Shown: positions 44,785 through 55,034 of the stretch, in pieces
Layout of the letters: each line of letters begins with the position of its first letter
Numbering within the stretch: position 1 is the stretch's first letter
Assembly (NCBI GenBank): GCA_963556195.1
Contig: OY744532.1
Coordinates: 75,611,847 to 75,675,846, forward strand
DNA length: 64,000 nt
Direction: 5' to 3'
From: Sepiola atlantica
Taxonomy: Eukaryota > Mollusca > Cephalopoda > Sepiida > Sepiolidae
Position numbers and translations under genes: made by a program
Notes under the pieces: generated by a model
The model's input: the letters and a program-made list of their open reading frames with translations, nothing else
Database searches by the model: none
Told to the model about the DNA's origin: nothing

Positions 44785-44960
44785 TATATACTAGCAGAGA
44801 GGCCCGACGTTGCTCGGGATTGAATGAGGAACACTACTATGTACCTTTTTACTCTGCTCATGACACCATATTACTTTTTGTTTTTGTTTTTACTGCCCCC
44901 CCCCTCCCCTCCTGTTTCGTATCCCTGATCCCTGATATAGTCGGAAGAAGCTGAAATGTT
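44785..44960 (+). repeat. Dispersed repeat R5, copy 1
   Basis: Following a TA tract: ACTAGCAGAGAGGCCCGACG then TTGCTCGGGATTGAATGAGG. A related copy at 54325-54420 shares GGCGTTGTCCGGGAATAAAT and GAGG. The repeated position right after TA runs suggests it targets or creates them. Confidence 0.6.
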
Positions 44961-45328
44961 AGAAAAACTCTCTGAATTAGTGTTTTATACATATGGTTTA
45001 AATTAAATTAAAATTAGATATGTATTTGAAGTTTTAAGGAGCGAGGTGGGGGGCACGTAGATATTCGGCACATAGAGGGTAACAGAGAGAGATTCGGAAC
45101 CACTTCCATTATCTTCCCCAGAAAATTTTATACATATTACTTAAAACTTCAAATATATCCTATTTTTATGGAATTTAAGGTGGGTTATACTCTCATAGTC
45201 CCATTAGAGTGCACATAGAGATTTTGAAAAACTTCCAGTGTCTTCTCTGGTAAATTTTACCTACGAATACACTTTTAGATTTTATGTACATTCTCTAACC
45301 TTTGTTTCTATAGGGAACACACATCATC

Positions 45329-45490
45329 GAGTTAGTATATATATATATATATATATACTAACTGACTTTGCTGGTTCTGCTATCGTTTCATAAAGTTTGC
45401 TACTTGAAATACTTGTAACATTAATTCAAAATAATAAACATTTTATTCATAACTTTTTTGTAAACATGAAACAAAATCTTTCTCTTTTTT
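45329..45490 (+). repeat. Dispersed repeat R4, copy 1, beside a TA cruciform
   Basis: AGTTAGTA, a TA run and TACTAACT form a palindrome at about 45331-45364. It is followed by TTTGCTACTTGAAATACTT, which recurs at 55070-55090. R3 copy 2 follows directly, and then ATAAACATTAACATTTTGGT (45748), which is also in the 55-kb copy. R3 may therefore be inserted in R4. Confidence 0.6.
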
Positions 45491-45494
45491 TTTT

Positions 45495-45735
45495 ATGGAA
45501 GTCACTCCAGACAAGGCATGAAGCCACTTGATGTAAGGAGCAAACATCAAAACAACTTCAAGGTCTAAAACTAGCCAACCATAAGTGTTAGATGGATAAA
45601 TTCCAACCCAGACAACAGCAATTCTTCCCCTTCGTCAGAAACATTGTTCATGGAATGTGATGACTAAAAGAAGCGAGTGTTACGAGGCTGCCGAAAGTAA
45701 ACCCACGATCCACTTTCTACTCTCCTTTTCTATTC
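45495..45735 (+). repeat. Dispersed repeat R3, copy 2
   Basis: It matches 42540-42830 from TCCAGACAAGGCATGAAGCC to CCACTTTCTACTCTCC. Flanked on both sides by R4 sequence. Confidence 0.8.
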
Positions 45736-46184
45736 ATATAGATAGATAAACATTAACATTTTGGTAATTTCGATACAGATTTATTTATCTTTTAAATGTG
45801 AGCATGAAGAAAGAAGAAGAAATGAATTTGCCTTTTCACTTGCAATTTAGAAATAGATCGCAACTTGTCAGTCCTTCTAAAGAAAACAACGTTTGGACGC
45901 AAATGCTAAATATTTGTTCAGGTAATAAAACAATATTGCTAAACAGAACTAAAATCAAAATAATCATTGAATTAAAAACGATAACAAATAATAGTTAATT
46001 AATTAATTGTCCTTTTTATGCAAATTAGTTAACCTTGTGACTTATATCACATATATATATATAAACAGTATAAAAAAACGATAGTGCGTCTATTGGGTAA
46101 AGTTGAATTAATTTGAAATAGGGCGTTTTGACTTTACCGTTAGTGTGAGAAATGGACCCAACTTTAGTATTTATTCATTTAGAT

Positions 46185-46781
46185 CAGGGACGGGCAACCT
46201 CCGGCCCGCGGGCCACATCCGGCCCGCGAAGGCTTAGTGTCCGGCCCGCCACCCTGCTAGGCTTTATTATTGCAATCCGGCCCGTGGACCTCCCAGTAAA
46301 ACTCATATCATTTTGTGACATAGACGTAAATGTAGGTTTCGATCAAGATATACAGTGGGATGAAAATGTATAAATATCAGCGAGCGATGATGCATGTATA
46401 TTTCATTTTTCTTTAAGTATTAATTTCAAATCCTTGGGCTGAGATAAGAATAGAAAGAGAAAAAGTGAGGCGAAGAGGAAAAAGCATGAAACAGAACTTA
46501 TGTGAGGTGTGTCAAAACGAATGCTGGATCAACTTGTTACTTCCTCCGTCATTATTTTTTATGATTCCAAAATGGCTCTTCGTCGGCGCCTTTTATAACA
46601 TCACATACAAAAGTCTCTTGAGAAAAAATATCAGATTTGTAGAGTGTTCAATGCAATTTTTGTACAATTTATTCATGTAAACAAAATATAGTAATTCTGT
46701 GATTTTGTTTTTCACTCCGGCCTACGATCTCCTTCCAAAAGTTTCATCTGGCCCTCACTCTGAAAAGGTTGCCCGCCCCTG
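46185..46781. mobile_element. hAT-type MITE with 8-bp target-site duplication
   Basis: ATTTAGAT occurs at 46177-46184 and again at 46782-46789. Ends are CAGGGACGGGCAACC and GGTTGCCCGCCCCTG, inverted with one mismatch. Subterminal sequence is rich in CCGGCCCGCGGGCC-type blocks. The 597-bp interior has no transposase. The 8-bp duplication and CAGGG ends are typical of the hAT superfamily. The GC-rich ends stand out from the AT-rich host. Confidence 0.95.
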
Positions 46782-46795
46782 ATTTAGATGTTTAG

Positions 46796-46797
<2 letters not shown>

Positions 46798-46835
<38 letters not shown>
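46798..46835. repeat. TA microsatellite
   Basis: A pure TA run begins 9 bp after the hAT-type element's duplication. Confidence 0.95.
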
Positions 46836-46838
<3 letters not shown>

Positions 46839-46924
46839 AATACTATTTTTTATTTTAAGAAAAATAGATCAGTGCTCAACTGCTTATGTAAGAGCATAAT
46901 ATGTTTTTATTAAATCATTACTAT

Positions 46925-47150
46925 CCAATGATTCGACCAAATACCAGTGGTTTCACAGTGTAATGTGGTACCTCACCCATTGGGCTAAAAGCAGAACATG
47001 CGTCTACGTCCCTCAGTCCATTGTTTTTAGTGACTCAACAGATACCAAGACTCTATACATACAGTAGACTGAGGAGTGTAGACACGTGTCTTGCTTTCTG
47101 CCCAATGGATGAAGTCCCACATAGCTTTATGAATGGTTTCTATGTTTCAT
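46925..47150. repeat. Eroded foldback
   Basis: ACCTCACCCATTGGGC and CGTCTACGTCCCTCAGTC on the left are partly complementary to GACTGAGGAGTGTAGACACG and GCCCAATGGATGAAGT on the right. More mismatches than in the other foldbacks, so it is older. Confidence 0.55.
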
Positions 47151-47289
47151 TGTATAGTAATTATTTAATGTATATATATATATATATATTACTAGTGAAC
47201 CCACGCCATAAAAAATGGCACTTGTCTATTTACAAACAATACTAATATTTCAGGTTAACTGCTGCTGGTTGTTGGTATGTTATATACAT

Positions 47290-47592
47290 TTATCATCATA
47301 AACGCTTATTCTGTCGCCACAAGTTACACATCATCATTATCTGTGTTTTTGATCACTCCTGGGGGAGGAACCCCTTCCTGGTTTCCATCCATCTTATTAA
47401 TGACTGTCATTCAGGGTTTTTTTCCATAGTCGCCACGCTAGGCACTGCAGGTTGGCAACGCTATTTGCCCATAGCTAGGTGTTCACATACAGCGCCTGGT
47501 ATTCCCAAATAGTCGCCCATCTAGTACTGACCAGGCTCAACATCGCTTAACTTCGGTGATCTAGCAAGAACCGGTGTGTCAATGTGATTATT
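47290..47592 (-). repeat. 5S rRNA-derived element, minus strand
   Basis: On the minus strand from 47592: AATCACATTGACACACCGGT, TCTTGCTAGATCACCGAAGT, AAGCGATGTTGAGCCTGG, CAGTACTAG and GGGAATACCAGGCGCTGTA. It keeps more of the 5S 3' part than the copy at 541. About 190 bp of non-5S sequence follows. The shared truncation and shared CGATGTTGAGCCTG changes tie the two copies together. Confidence 0.7.
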
Positions 47593-47824
47593 ACATATGT
47601 AAATAGAGAATTTACTTACACAAAATTATTCTGTTTGGTAAACAATGTGAAACAAAACGAAACTTCCATTTCCTCTGCAAATTTTGGTTCCAAACTTACC
47701 TCCAACTTTTATAATTACAATTCACTTACAACAAAAAAACTTGTCTGGTTTAGAGTACAAACAATGCAAATACTTCAGTCAGCTGCTGCTGATTCTTGGC
47801 TTTACTTGAATTTATACTGAATTG

Positions 47825-47874
47825 CCCCACGGGCCATATTATCGTCATAGGGCACTAACCAATTATTATTTTTG

Positions 47875-47909
<35 letters not shown>

Positions 47910-48032
47910 ATGGAAGATAAATTTTGTGTATTTGTTTGGGGAGAGGGTTACTTTTTTAGGCGATTATGTATGATTTTACAAGGGGGAGGGGGGCTAACAC
48001 TCGAACTTAGAGTTAGTGGTAGGCTTAAGGAA

Positions 48033-48074
<42 letters not shown>

Positions 48075-48215
48075 CTTTCTTACCACTTGGACCTAGGATT
48101 AGTGGTACAATAAGTAATTACTATTAAATAAAATATTTTTTTGTTAACTGCCATGAAAAGCTAGAATGGCTCTGAAATGGGAAATCATTTTGCATGCAGG
48201 GCGTGGGGGGCTAAT
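47825..48215 (+). repeat. Relative of the MITE-like element at 21613
   Basis: GGCGATTATGTATGATTTTA, ACTTAGAGTTAGTGGTAGG and CATGAAAAGCTAGAATGG match the interior and right part of 21613-22022. Two long T runs (47879-47906 and 48037-48074) have expanded. The inverted ends are not recognisable here. Confidence 0.6.
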
Positions 48216-48668
48216 TGGTTAGGAAATTCATCTGGATTTCAGCATTTCTTGCCTTTGTCCACTCACATCCTTGATATTAGTGTGAACACTGACGAAGCAT
48301 AATTTTTTTTTTTTTACAGAGGGTATACACTAGTGTTATTAGAGATAAACCAATAAACGTGGGTTTAGGTTTATAACATGTGATGTCATTTGCATGTGTG
48401 ACATAAGAGGTCAAGGAAAACGTCAGTCGGATCTTTTGGTCTAGTTTAGAAGACAAGAGTTCAAAAAATGTATTAGGTTGTTCGTAAAATAATGACCAAT
48501 TTCCGAAACAAACATTTATTCATTGAGTTTGTGTGAGACCCATTCATCAAGCTTTTTCAACTCACCAATTTGCTTTAGATAGTTGGATGCCGTTGAAAAA
48601 CTGACATCAAGTGCCTTAAACATTTCTGACATTTAGATGTGGGGTTTGTTCAACAATTGCTTTTATGC

Positions 48669-49012
48669 GCTTCTTGGCTCTTAGGCTAAGATGAAAGTGT
48701 AGTATCTGTTCCGATGAATATTACACCTTACAGACCGGTATTGTTTTGGCCTTCGGGGCTTGATTTCCGCTGGTCTGTGGATCTGTCTTGTGTGGTTCTA
48801 GGAGGTCCACCCTCCCAGGCTTTGCCTTCTCACCCTTTGAGAAGGGGTTAGTTTATTGCTAATCGCCTGAGGCGCCCCTACCGGGGAATGCCGACGGGGC
48901 TGCCCAGGCGATTTTTAAAGGTCACAGGTGCTTTTCCTCTAGGGCGCTGACTTATCAAATCCCACTTTCCGACCTTGTGTCTCATCTTACCGCTGTGCGA
49001 GGTAGATAAATA
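48669..49012 (+). mobile_element. U2-headed SINE, copy 6, with exact 14-bp target-site duplication
   Basis: AATTGCTTTTATGC occurs at 48655-48668 and again at 49013-49026. The element starts GCTTCTTGGCTCTTAGGCTA, only about 3 nt short of the true U2 5' end, then AGTGTAGTATCTGTTCC. The internal stem pairs ACAGACC with GGTCTGT. The body carries CTACCGGGGAATGCC and the tail is GATAGATAAATA. This copy fixes both ends of the family. It shares GAGAAGGGGTTAG and a CAGGCGATTT block with copy 1, pointing to an older subfamily. Confidence 0.96.
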
Positions 49013-49239
49013 AATTGCTTTTATGCATTGATTTGTCAAGATACATGGCTGTCTTCTACATTCATCTTCAAAGCTCACATTACTTCTACAGAATTCTGAA
49101 AAAAAATAAAAATAAATAAAACACCTTCGTAATGTCTAATCACTTGTGAACTCGTTTCCCCAATCTCTGTTGATATTTGCGGCTGTTTGTAAAGCATTAT
49201 GACAGTTTGAACTCCTTTTAAGAAAAGTATTCATATTTC

Positions 49240-49690
49240 TTTTTTAATCATCAGCATATTCAGCTAAACGTCCGTTTTACATGCTGGACAGCTTTAAGAA
49301 AATTGACTTCTAAACTAACCGATCTCTGGACAGGTCTTTATTTATCCCCCTTTCTCTCAAATCCATCCTTATCACTTCCTCCCATGTTTTCCTTGGCCGT
49401 CCCTTATGAACTGATTCTGCTACCTAACTCATTTACATCAACTAACCCCAAAACTCTGATCCATTCTTTCAATGTGGCCATACCATCGAAGTCTCCTGTT
49501 CTGAACACATCACCCTATATTATCCAGATTTAATCTTCCGCTGAGGTCATCAGAACTAAGCCTGTCTTTAAGACTTGCATTATACATTCATTGTATCATT
49601 CTCGTATCATTTCTCTCCAAGCAACAAGCCAGGTTTCACTTCCATACATTATCACACTATGTACACATACCTGATAACCTGTTCCCTTGG
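49240..49690 (-). pseudogene. LINE 3'-end remnant, family H, minus strand
   Basis: The minus strand reads IMYGSETWLVAWREMIREC from 49660, then RRLRWYGHIERM near 49480. It continues GRPRKTWEEVIRMDLRE then KGINKDLSRD. This is the LINE C-terminal block Y.SETW...LRW.GH..RM...GRP.K.W. It is the best copy of the family, though shifts break it. Confidence 0.85.
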
Positions 49691-50142
49691 TCGACAGTGG
49701 TAATGCTCTGCTAGTTAGTAATGGCAGAAGTTCCCTGAATTTACTCCCATCTAACTCTTGCAGTCACACAAGCACCTACTCCACTCTGTGCTCCATCATT
49801 AAGGGCTTATAAAATTTTAAATTGTATTCTGAAAAATTATTGGAAAGCTGTTTATTGGGCCATTTAGTGAGTGATGCATCAGATATCAATGTAAATTCCA
49901 GTTAAATTTGAAAGTAGTAGTTTTTTTTTATGCCTCCCCCCCCCCTCTGTCTCGGTTTGTTGTGTGTAGTTGGGGCATATTTTTGTGTGTAAGCATATAA
50001 ATTATATATATTTACTCGCTTTTTATTTTTATTTTAAATTGCAATAAAGTAATTTAAAAAAACAAAAAAAAACTTCTTAATTACCAGAATAAAAACGATT
50101 ATAAATAAGTGATATAGCAAAGAAAACAAAAAATAAATATCT

Positions 50143-50225
50143 AGTGTGAGATTCGAACCCATGAAAGATAGCATTAAATATTGGAACTGAAAACAAATGC
50201 TTTATCCATATGGCTACCGATCAAA
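50143..50225 (-). repeat. tRNA-derived SINE head
   Basis: On the minus strand GGTAGCCATATGGATAAAGC (A-box region) is followed about 40 nt later by GGGTTCGAATCTCAC, a very good B box. A T/A-rich stretch with poly-T and TAAATTGC follows to about 50000. Spacing and boxes fit a tRNA-like RNA polymerase III promoter. No full cloverleaf was formed by eye, so a SINE or tRNA pseudogene is likelier than a gene. Confidence 0.6.
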
Positions 50226-50769
50226 CGAAAATAGTTTGTCTTTGTAACCTATTTAAACTACTTTATGAGTTTGGCGTAGAGATACAAAATTAAAAATCTG
50301 TTTTATCTCTCCGCATAGATCTGAAATAGTTTGATTGTCCTAAAATAAAGAAACAAAGAATAAAATAATTCCTATTTTGATTTAAAAAAATAAATAAATA
50401 AAATAAATAAATTAAAAAAAACTTAAATATATACAATCATTTGACGTTTAAAAAAAACAAAACAATATTGACTTGTTTTTATGTTTTTGTTTTTCTCACT
50501 GGTAGTAAAAGGTTCAGATTATTATGTGTATGTTGTTCAGTCAGGAACGCTAAAAATGTCGGAACATTTGTTTCTAATGTACTTTTTTTATACTTCGAAT
50601 TTTGAATAACGAGTTTTGAAAAAAAAAATGGTGAAGTAGCCTCTGACACTGATAAGAACATCGGATCGGAGGTGCTGATTCCAAATCAACGGTTAGTTTG
50701 GCTCATCCGTTTAACTGTGATGCAGCGACACACATGCAGACAACTTTGCTTTATATGTATTATTTATCT

Positions 50770-51010
50770 TCTTGCCAGGAGGTTAGACACAAGGTCAGGT
50801 GTGGTTTTGAGAAGCCAGTGCACTAGGATACGATTACACTTTAGGGTACAAAAATGCTTGAGCAGCCCCATTTGCATTTCCTGGTAGGGGTGGCTCAGGC
50901 GATTAGCAGATTCTCAAAGAGAAGACAAAGCCTGAGAAGGTTAACTTAGGACTGAACAGAACCACGCCTCAGGCCGACAGCAACAAAGCAACTGTCGGAA
51001 CTGAAGAACG
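50770..51010 (-). mobile_element. U2-headed SINE, copy 7, eroded and headless
   Basis: AGGTTAGACACAAGGTCAGG, CTTGAGCAGCCCCATTTGCA and TTTCCTGGTAGGGGTGGCTC match the body in minus orientation. The U2 head is not recognisable at the 51010 end (CAGGCCGACAGC). It is among the oldest copies. Confidence 0.7.
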
Positions 51011-51247
51011 TTGTATCATAATTCTATGATATGGATATGTTTTCTTATTATAAATAACAAATGTTATTTTAAAAAAAAAAAAATTAAAAAAAAAAAAAAA
51101 TTATGACTTATAAAACAATGTTAAGTAGTTTGGTGGCAGACTACCTTTTTAGGTAACATGTTCCTTCCTTTCTTCCTTTCTTTCGGTGTAAAATTTGTAT
51201 TTTCCTCTTGGTTAAATAAACACGTTTTTCTTTCTTTCATTCTATGG

Positions 51248-51440
51248 GAGTGTGTGCCCCTACTTACTTGCCTCTCCCATGAGAGCAGAGTAAGACACAA
51301 GGTCGGTTTTTAATGTGGGTAAAATCCAGTTCCCCAAAAGAAGCACTCTGGATTGGGACAAAAATTTAAATCGCCTCGGTCTAGAAGGATATCATAACAG
51401 ATACTACACTTTGTTCCTAACCAAAAGGCCAAGTAAGTCG
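51248..51440 (-). mobile_element. U2-headed SINE, copy 8, internally deleted
   Basis: The tail part (AGTAAGACACAAGGTCGG, AAGAAGCACTCTGGA) is joined directly to the head (ATAACAGATACTACACTTTG then CCAAAAGGCCAAG, the complement of the U2 5' region). About 150 bp of body are missing. Confidence 0.8.
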
Positions 51441-52300
51441 AGTGTGCATGTGTGTTATCCAACTACTTTTAGTCTATTAGACTCCTAGGTATAACATTTA
51501 GTAGGAATTTTCCTGTACTTACGCGGATTCTCATAAGGTGTTATCTTCTTTTTTTTTCTCATACCCCCCCCCCCTCGACCCCAGAAAAAAAATGTATTTA
51601 CCCCTGATCTTAATGAGATTTCATTCAACACAAATTTATTCAGTTTCTCAAAATTTGGATCATTTTAAATACCCCTTCGCATGAGGGATCTTAGCTGAAC
51701 AAAGTGTAAACTTTATCAAACCCATAACTTCAGTAATGACATCATCAAATTTCTCATTTTAAACATTTCTATCGAAACTTAATCTATTAAGTAAAGAATC
51801 TTTTCTTGCGTTTTTGTTTCATTTTACTTCAGTCGAAGTTCTCAGAAATCAAGAGGCCCTTTTCCTGGGGCTAACACTTGATCTCTATATGAGATACGTA
51901 GATATTCGAATATTCCATTAAAGTTCTCCTTTACCTGTCAAATGTTGAGTTAGTAAAAAAGTTAAGAACATTAATTTTCCTCTCCCCAATTGACCAGTTT
52001 GTTATGTTATAGTATATTTTTCTTGTGATCTCTTGGTCTTACCGGATTCCAGGACAAGAATTCATCTAGTCTGGTAGAGTATCCAGCTAAGTGCCGTTAC
52101 TTGAGGTAACATTACTAGAAGGTGGACCATTCTTCGTATGAGCCAGTGTATAGCCGTGTCGAGAGGATCTTATTTGGGCTTCGAATACTATGTTATTTTG
52201 AATATTTGGTCAGGGTTTACTTGTAGGTGAACTATCCTCATGTCAGGGTATCCTGACAAACCCTTGTACAGAGAGACCGAATACACTCGAGGATGGTGTC
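51441..52300. other. Unique stretch, nothing recognised
   Basis: It holds C9 near 51566 and no long open frame. No repeat shared with elsewhere in the window was noticed. Confidence 0.4.
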
Positions 52301-52301
52301 T

Positions 52302-52455
52302 AGTAGGTAATTCAAACTCTCCTTTCTAGTAGGTAATTCAAACTCTCCTTTCTAGTAGGTAATTCAAACTCTCCTTTCTAGTAGGTAATTCAAACTCTCC
52401 TTTCTAGTAGGTAAGTCAAACTCTCTTTTCTAGTAGGTAATTCAAACTCTTTTTC
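52302..52455. repeat. 26-bp minisatellite, about 6 copies
   Basis: CTAGTAGGTAATTCAAACTC then TCCTTT is repeated about six times with two late variants. The surrounding sequence is unique. Confidence 0.95.
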
Positions 52456-53045
52456 TTGTGTGTGTGTGTACAGAAAAACTATAAAAATTCCTATATATTA
52501 GAAATTTCGAAATAGATTAAAAATTACAATTGTAAACCTTTTTAAGAAATATATAACGTAAAGTTTGATTAAAAATGATATATTCAGTAAAATTTAATGC
52601 TTCTTAGGTAATCTTGAATACAAAAATGTGAAAAATTAAAATACATTAAAAATAGATAATTGAAATAGTATTTTGAGATATTATAAATTTTATATAGTTT
52701 TAATATGAAACAAATTTTAGCTGGATTCATTTAGAGGGAATAGAATTATTACAAATTTAAATTAAATTGGAAACACATTTTTGATGACAAGGGTTATTTT
52801 AATGAAGTGAACCTTAGTCCTCATCAACGTCGTAAGCTGTGCATCTATAAACAGAAGACCAACACTTTGGTGTTATGTGTTCGTTGCTTGAGATGAAAGA
52901 AGTTTGTAATGTTCACGTTTCTCTGCGATCACAAAAAACTAATATATATTGATGTTACAACTATGTTGATAAGTTTCATTATGTGCCAAAACTGTTCGAC
53001 AATTTGCAGTCTTCCGTGATCAGATCTTATTTTTCTTTTTATACT
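52456..53045. other. Unique AT-rich stretch
   Basis: No gene or known repeat. No open frame above 60 codons. Confidence 0.4.
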
Positions 53046-53049
53046 GTGG

Positions 53050-53910
53050 TTCACCTCAACAACAAGGCATATTAGGCATATTACCACTGAGATGTAAGGG
53101 ACTACTGTGAATTAGGGACCAAATTATGGGGAGGAGGGCATTCTAAATGGTGAGTTGTGCGGCAAAATATTTGTTCATATTACATTTAAATTTCTGCATG
53201 TTGGTAAAGTCAGGGAAAGAAGCTATTAGAGTAGAAATTTTTCTGGCATCTGGGGATCTCTACGGTGAATGGGTGGGACTTTCTTCTTGGCCTTTTGGCT
53301 AAGATCAAAGTGTAGTATCTGTTCCGATGGATACTGCACCCCATAGACTGGAATTGTCTTGGCCTTCGGGGCTTGATTTACGCCAGTCTATGGGTCTGTC
53401 CTGTGCAGTTCTAGGAGGTCCACCCTCCCAGGCTTTGTCTCCCCTCTTTGGGGAGGAGTAAGTTTATTACTTACTGCCTGAGGCGCCCCTACCGGGGAAT
53501 GCCGACGGGGCTGCCCAGGCAATTTTTAAACCCCACTTTCCCGACCCGACCTTGGGTCACATCTTACTTGTGGGAGTAAGATAAAAAGTGGCCTTGTGCC
53601 TAACTCCTGGAGAGGAGTAAATCAATACTTGTTGAGTTTATCAAGAGTATTTACATATAGGGGTACAAGTGCAGTAAGTTCGTCGGAGCACATCTGTGGA
53701 AGTACTTGTAAAACAAACCCAGGGATATGACGATAAGAGAAGGGCTGGATCTTGGTAGACAGTGTTAGGGTTAGGGTTGCTATATTAGGTTAGAGATTCT
53801 TTTTTGAACTCTGTATATGAGGGAGAGATTAGTGGTTGGGGCACTTGCCCATGTATGCCAACAGTACTCCATGCATGGGCGTATGGTGGCTTTGTAGAGA
53901 TATAGGATAT
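53050..53910 (-). pseudogene. LINE C-terminal remnant, family G, split by a SINE
   Basis: From 53905 the minus strand reads YKATIRPCMEYCWHTWASAP then TTNLSLIYRVQKR, the LINE block following the RT domain (RP..EYC...W..AP...L...RVQ). After the SINE at 53281-53633 the text resumes with a block matching 30300-30150, including QHAEI and the CATGCAGAAATTT nucleotides. It is damaged by stops and shifts. The paralogue at 30150 lacks the SINE. Confidence 0.85.
53281..53633 (+). mobile_element. U2-headed SINE, copy 9, best-preserved head
   Basis: TTCTTCTTGGCCTTTTGGCT then AAGATCAAAGTGTAGTATCT and GTTC match U2 snRNA nt about 5-47 almost exactly, including the GTAGTA that base-pairs with intron branch sites. 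Next is a 12-bp perfect stem, CCCATAGACTGG with CCAGTCTATGGG. The body and a tail ending GAGGAGTAAATCAATA follow. It lies inside LINE family G, in opposite orientation. U2 homology stops after the head, so this is not a U2 gene. Confidence 0.96.
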
Positions 53911-54324
53911 TGTCAGGTGTGAGAAGTTTTCTAAGCCCAATAGAGAGAGTCCATCTTCTTTGCAGCCGACTTGGCAGTATCTTCTATTTATTTATATTAC
54001 AAACTTTTGTCTTTGGAACTTCCGGTTTTCATCTCAAACAACACCTTATTAAAAATTCTCAAAATTATTCAATTCTCCTTTGTTTATATTCTAAACTATT
54101 TTATGCATTTCTATTTAAACTGAAAATTACAACAACAAAAACTCTACTTTATAGATATTTTGCTTAAACCTAATAAACAAATTTACCGATATTATTTTTT
54201 AACACTTAAATTCCGATCTTTGCACATCGGAATTTCTAAACAAAATCGTTTATTCGTCCTCGCGAGCCTTTTTAGTAGATGTAACCAGTTTTATTTTTTT
54301 ATCTCCCTAAAGAATATTGTAGAT

Positions 54325-54420
54325 TAGCAAGCACCCCTGGCGTTGTCCGGGAATAAATGAGGAGCCCTGTGTAATCCTGCTCTCTGCATTAAACACATAT
54401 CATTTTTATTCTTTTACTTT
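54325..54420 (+). repeat. Dispersed repeat R5, copy 2
   Basis: GGCGTTGTCCGGGAATAAAT then GAGGAGCCCTGTGTAATCC resembles 44795-44860. No TA tract adjoins this copy. Confidence 0.5.
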
Positions 54421-54529
54421 CAATTTCGATTTAAAATCGAGTAAAACGCAGCCGTAGCTGTTTATGGATGTCTAGCGAGAACATAAACTCCCTTAATATT
54501 GTAAAAAAGTTGTTTGATCTTGGTATTTG

Positions 54530-54985
54530 GCTTTGTTTTCAATTGAATCAATGGACAGCGGCAAAAAGATGCATCCTATGCATCCGTCTCTCTGACCAAA
54601 TTCCAAACCGTGCCATCCATGCAAAATGCAACACCACCAGCATCAGAGACTCTTCTTAAAAGGAGACTTTGCTGGTTTGGTCACGTTCTTCGACGCTCTA
54701 AGGAATAATTTATCCAAAAGTTGGTAACCCCGATCGCACCCGTCGGCTGAAAGAAATGCTGAGGCGGGCAACTGAAGACTTGGATAAAAATAGTGAGGAC
54801 AGACATGAAGCTGGTGGCTGGCCACTACTATTTTGGTGTTTGATGCTGGAACTGTGAATGGCTTAAGTATACCAAGGACTCAGCTGTTTATCGGGGGGGG
54901 GGGGACTGCCTTGATGCAAGATGCAGTGAACTCATTTGGAGCCGGCTCAACCCACCCCGGGTGAATATAGTTACAGGGGGGGAAA
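54530..54985 (+). pseudogene. LINE 3'-end remnant, family I
   Basis: Successive frames read KCNTTSIRDS, RRLCWFGHVLRR and GGQLKTWIKIVRTDM, the LINE C-terminal pattern ..T.I......RL.WFGHV.R....RGGQ.KTW. Then a CGGGGGGG run and ALMQDAVNSFGAGSTHPG near the 3' end. Two or more shifts. Different family from H by sequence. Confidence 0.82.
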
Positions 54986-54995
54986 AAAGACACAT

Positions 54996-55029
<34 letters not shown>

Positions 55030-55034
<5 letters not shown>

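Noticed and set aside
53281..53470. Functional U2 snRNA gene
   Set aside because: Homology ends after about 47 nt. The Sm site and 3' stem-loops of U2 are absent, and the same non-U2 body follows the head in other copies.
53765..53782. Interstitial telomere (two TTAGGG units); also near 9171
   Set aside because: Only two units each, one inside a LINE remnant; within chance or ancestral element sequence.
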